From NCBI GenBank assembly GCA_018062085.1, contig JAGOSY010000003.1, positions 13,215-77,214 of the forward strand: a stretch of DNA of 64,000 nucleotides, given 5' to 3'. Under the pieces are notes generated by a model. It saw only the letters and a list, made by a program, of their open reading frames with translations. It did not search any database and was not told the DNA's origin. A program made the position numbers and the translations under genes. Below, piece by piece: positions 62,735 through 64,000 of the stretch (position 1 is the first letter of the stretch; every line of letters begins with the position of its first letter). This DNA is from a bacterium. GTDB taxonomy: Bacteria > Cyanobacteriota > Vampirovibrionia > Obscuribacterales > Obscuribacteraceae.

Positions 62735-63094
62735 ATGATGTGGGAACGTTACAACCTAATGGCTCAAAATGCCATGAATCAAGGCAAACCCCAAGAAGCT
62801 GAGGATTTGTTTCGCAGTGCTATTGCCGAAGCAGAGAAACTTGATGCTAAAGATCCCAAGTTGGCTAACTCACTGAACAATCTAGCCAATTGCCTTCGTA
62901 ACCAAGGCAAATATCCTGAAGCAGAACAAAACTATAAACGAGCCCTAGAAGTGAGACAGAAAGTCCTCGGGCCTCTTCACACCGACCTAATTGGCATTTA
63001 CGAAAACTACGCAAAAATGCTAAGAGCAGCTGGCAGAGAGGCAGAAGCAACAAAAATGGATAGCCATGCTCGCGCTATCTTCATGAAAAAGTAA
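62735..63094 (+). CDS. Small TPR protein
   Basis: 119 residues from the ATG at 62735, with GAGGG a few bases upstream; a GTG at 62693 would extend it by 14 residues without a ribosome-binding site. It consists almost wholly of tetratricopeptide-like helices: YNLMAQNAMNQGKPQEAEDLFRSAI, ANSLNNLANCLRNQGKYPEAEQNYKRAL and IGIYENYAKMLRAAGREAEATKM. These match the TPR_10/12 type with longer helices. It has no leader peptide. The homogentisate dioxygenase gene starts 26 bp later, possibly in the same transcript. Confidence 0.85.
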   Translation: MMWERYNLMAQNAMNQGKPQEAEDLFRSAIAEAEKLDAKDPKLANSLNNLANCLRNQGKYPEAEQNYKRALEVRQKVLGPLHTDLIGIYENYAKMLRAAGREAEATKMDSHARAIFMKK

Positions 63095-63120
63095 GTAAGT
63101 CAGTCAGTAAGGATCAACTC

Positions 63121-64000
63121 ATGACGCTCCCAGAACGTTCGCCTGAATGCGACAACTATTTAGCTGGTTTCGGCAATCACTTTATATCTGAGGCCGAAAA
63201 AGGTGCTGTTCCCCACGGCCAAAATTCACCGCAAAAAGCTCCCCTCGGGCTATACGCCGAACAATTGAGCGGTAGTTCATTCGTCATGGCTAGACACGAG
63301 AATTTTAGAAGCTGGCTCTACCGCCTTAGACCTTCCGTGATGCATTCACCGTTTGTCCGTATAGCTAATCAATCTATTCGCAGCCGGCCTTTTAACGAAA
63401 TCGAGGCCTCGCCTAATCAGATGCGCTGGGATGCTTTTGCTCTACCTGAAATGTATGAAAAAGTCGACTTTATCGATGGCGTCAAAACCATTGCTGGCAA
63501 TGGAGACTCTGCCAGCCTGAGGGGCTCGGCCATTCATGTTTTTTGCGCCAACAGCGATATGAATGATCGCTTTTTCTACAACAGTGACGGCGATTTTCTC
63601 GTCGTACCAGAAAAAGGCAGACTAAAATTTGCCACCGAATTCGGTACTATAGATCTAGCACCGGGCGAAATAGCGGTCATTCCTCGCGGCATCAAATTTC
63701 AAGTATCTCTACCTGACAAGTCAGCACGCGGATACATCCTAGAGAATTATGGCCCGCCCTTTAAGCTACCTGGTCTAGGCCCAATTGGCTCAAACGGTCT
63801 AGCCAATAGTCGTGACTTCTTAGCACCCAAAGCTGCCTACGAAGATCGCGCCAGCGGTGAGGTCTCATTTAAATTAACCAATAAGTTCAACGGTAACCTC
63901 TGGCAAGCCGAAATTTCTCACTCGCCACTAGATGTGGTGGGATGGCACGGCAACTACTATCCCTACAAATATGACCTCGCCCTTTTCAATGTCATCAACA
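63121..64000 (+). CDS. hmgA: Homogentisate 1,2-dioxygenase (C-terminus outside the window)
   Basis: The frame is open from the ATG at 63121 to the window edge, 293 residues of an expected ~430. AAGGA lies seven bases upstream. Strong family blocks are FGNHFISEAEKGAVPHGQNS, LGLYAEQLSGSSFVMARHEN, SWLYRLRPSVMH, VIPRGIKFQVSLPD and WHGNYYPYKYDLALFNVIN. The iron ligands (two His and one Glu) lie further on and are not visible. The enzyme opens the ring of homogentisate with O2 in tyrosine/phenylalanine breakdown, which implies aerobic life. Confidence 0.95.
   Translation, partial: MTLPERSPECDNYLAGFGNHFISEAEKGAVPHGQNSPQKAPLGLYAEQLSGSSFVMARHENFRSWLYRLRPSVMHSPFVRIANQSIRSRPFNEIEASPNQMRWDAFALPEMYEKVDFIDGVKTIAGNGDSASLRGSAIHVFCANSDMNDRFFYNSDGDFLVVPEKGRLKFATEFGTIDLAPGEIAVIPRGIKFQVSLPDKSARGYILENYGPPFKLPGLGPIGSNGLANSRDFLAPKAAYEDRASGEVSFKLTNKFNGNLWQAEISHSPLDVVGWHGNYYPYKYDLALFNVIN

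Overview
The window is about 64 kb of chromosome from a Gram-negative-type bacterium of moderate GC content. It encodes an OmpA-type peptidoglycan-binding protein, a GT9 heptosyltransferase-like enzyme and many exported proteins. ATG starts are mixed with frequent TTG/GTG starts. A PiT phosphate transporter next to a universal stress protein, a PPK2 polyphosphate kinase, TPR and LysM proteins, a Ser/Thr kinase, a PsbP-like protein without photosynthesis genes, and a homogentisate dioxygenase together suggest a non-photosynthetic relative of Cyanobacteria (Melainabacteria/Vampirovibrionia, perhaps Obscuribacterales, a group linked to polyphosphate accumulation). This placement is inferred from gene content; no 16S rRNA gene is present.

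Layout. 1-8.2 kb: a truncated repeat protein with a strong promoter, a LysM protein, a GT9 glycosyltransferase, phosphate uptake (PiT + USP) behind a PHO-box-like repeat, a DinG-type helicase with one iron-sulfur cysteine replaced, and a membrane LysM protein. 8.6-14.5 kb: a fused double M16 peptidase, FeoB, and tRNA-His with its terminator. 14.6-22.3 kb: a block of exported proteins with two copies of a secreted family marked by GWYRIPxWFAG, an unrecognised gene bracketed by a direct repeat that is the 3' end of a third copy, a TadG-like protein, a beta-helix protein and a PsbP-like protein. 22.3-28.3 kb: a divergent promoter region with four CGTGA repeats at exact 11-bp spacing, a TPR + Ser/Thr kinase operon, a ferritin-like protein, a DUF4279 pair, a WD40 protein and PPK2. 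28.4-36.3 kb: a tight five-gene operon SWIM / DUF5691 / MoxR-type AAA / DUF5682 / VWA. 36.4-46 kb: PEBP, a small exported protein, a DUF1963/YwqG-like protein, a trypsin-like protease, OmpA, DnaK, MsrA, rhodanese and a methyltransferase. 46.3-54.4 kb: a Spy/CpxP-like protein, two more GWYRIP-family genes facing each other, GNAT, TPR proteins and a DUF2207 membrane protein. 54.4-64 kb: an NAD-binding epimerase, a Pro/Tyr/Asn-rich protein, a GT-C-like membrane protein, quinone oxidoreductase, ProC, an LRR protein, a TPR protein and a truncated homogentisate 1,2-dioxygenase.

Functional themes are phosphate/polyphosphate handling, envelope and exported proteins of unknown role, and protein quality control (DnaK, MsrA, M16, trypsin-like protease, Spy-like). 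The least explained parts are the secreted GWYRIP family with its remnant copy, the CGTGA 11-bp array, and the SWIM/MoxR/VWA operon. No CRISPR array, insertion sequence or prophage was seen.
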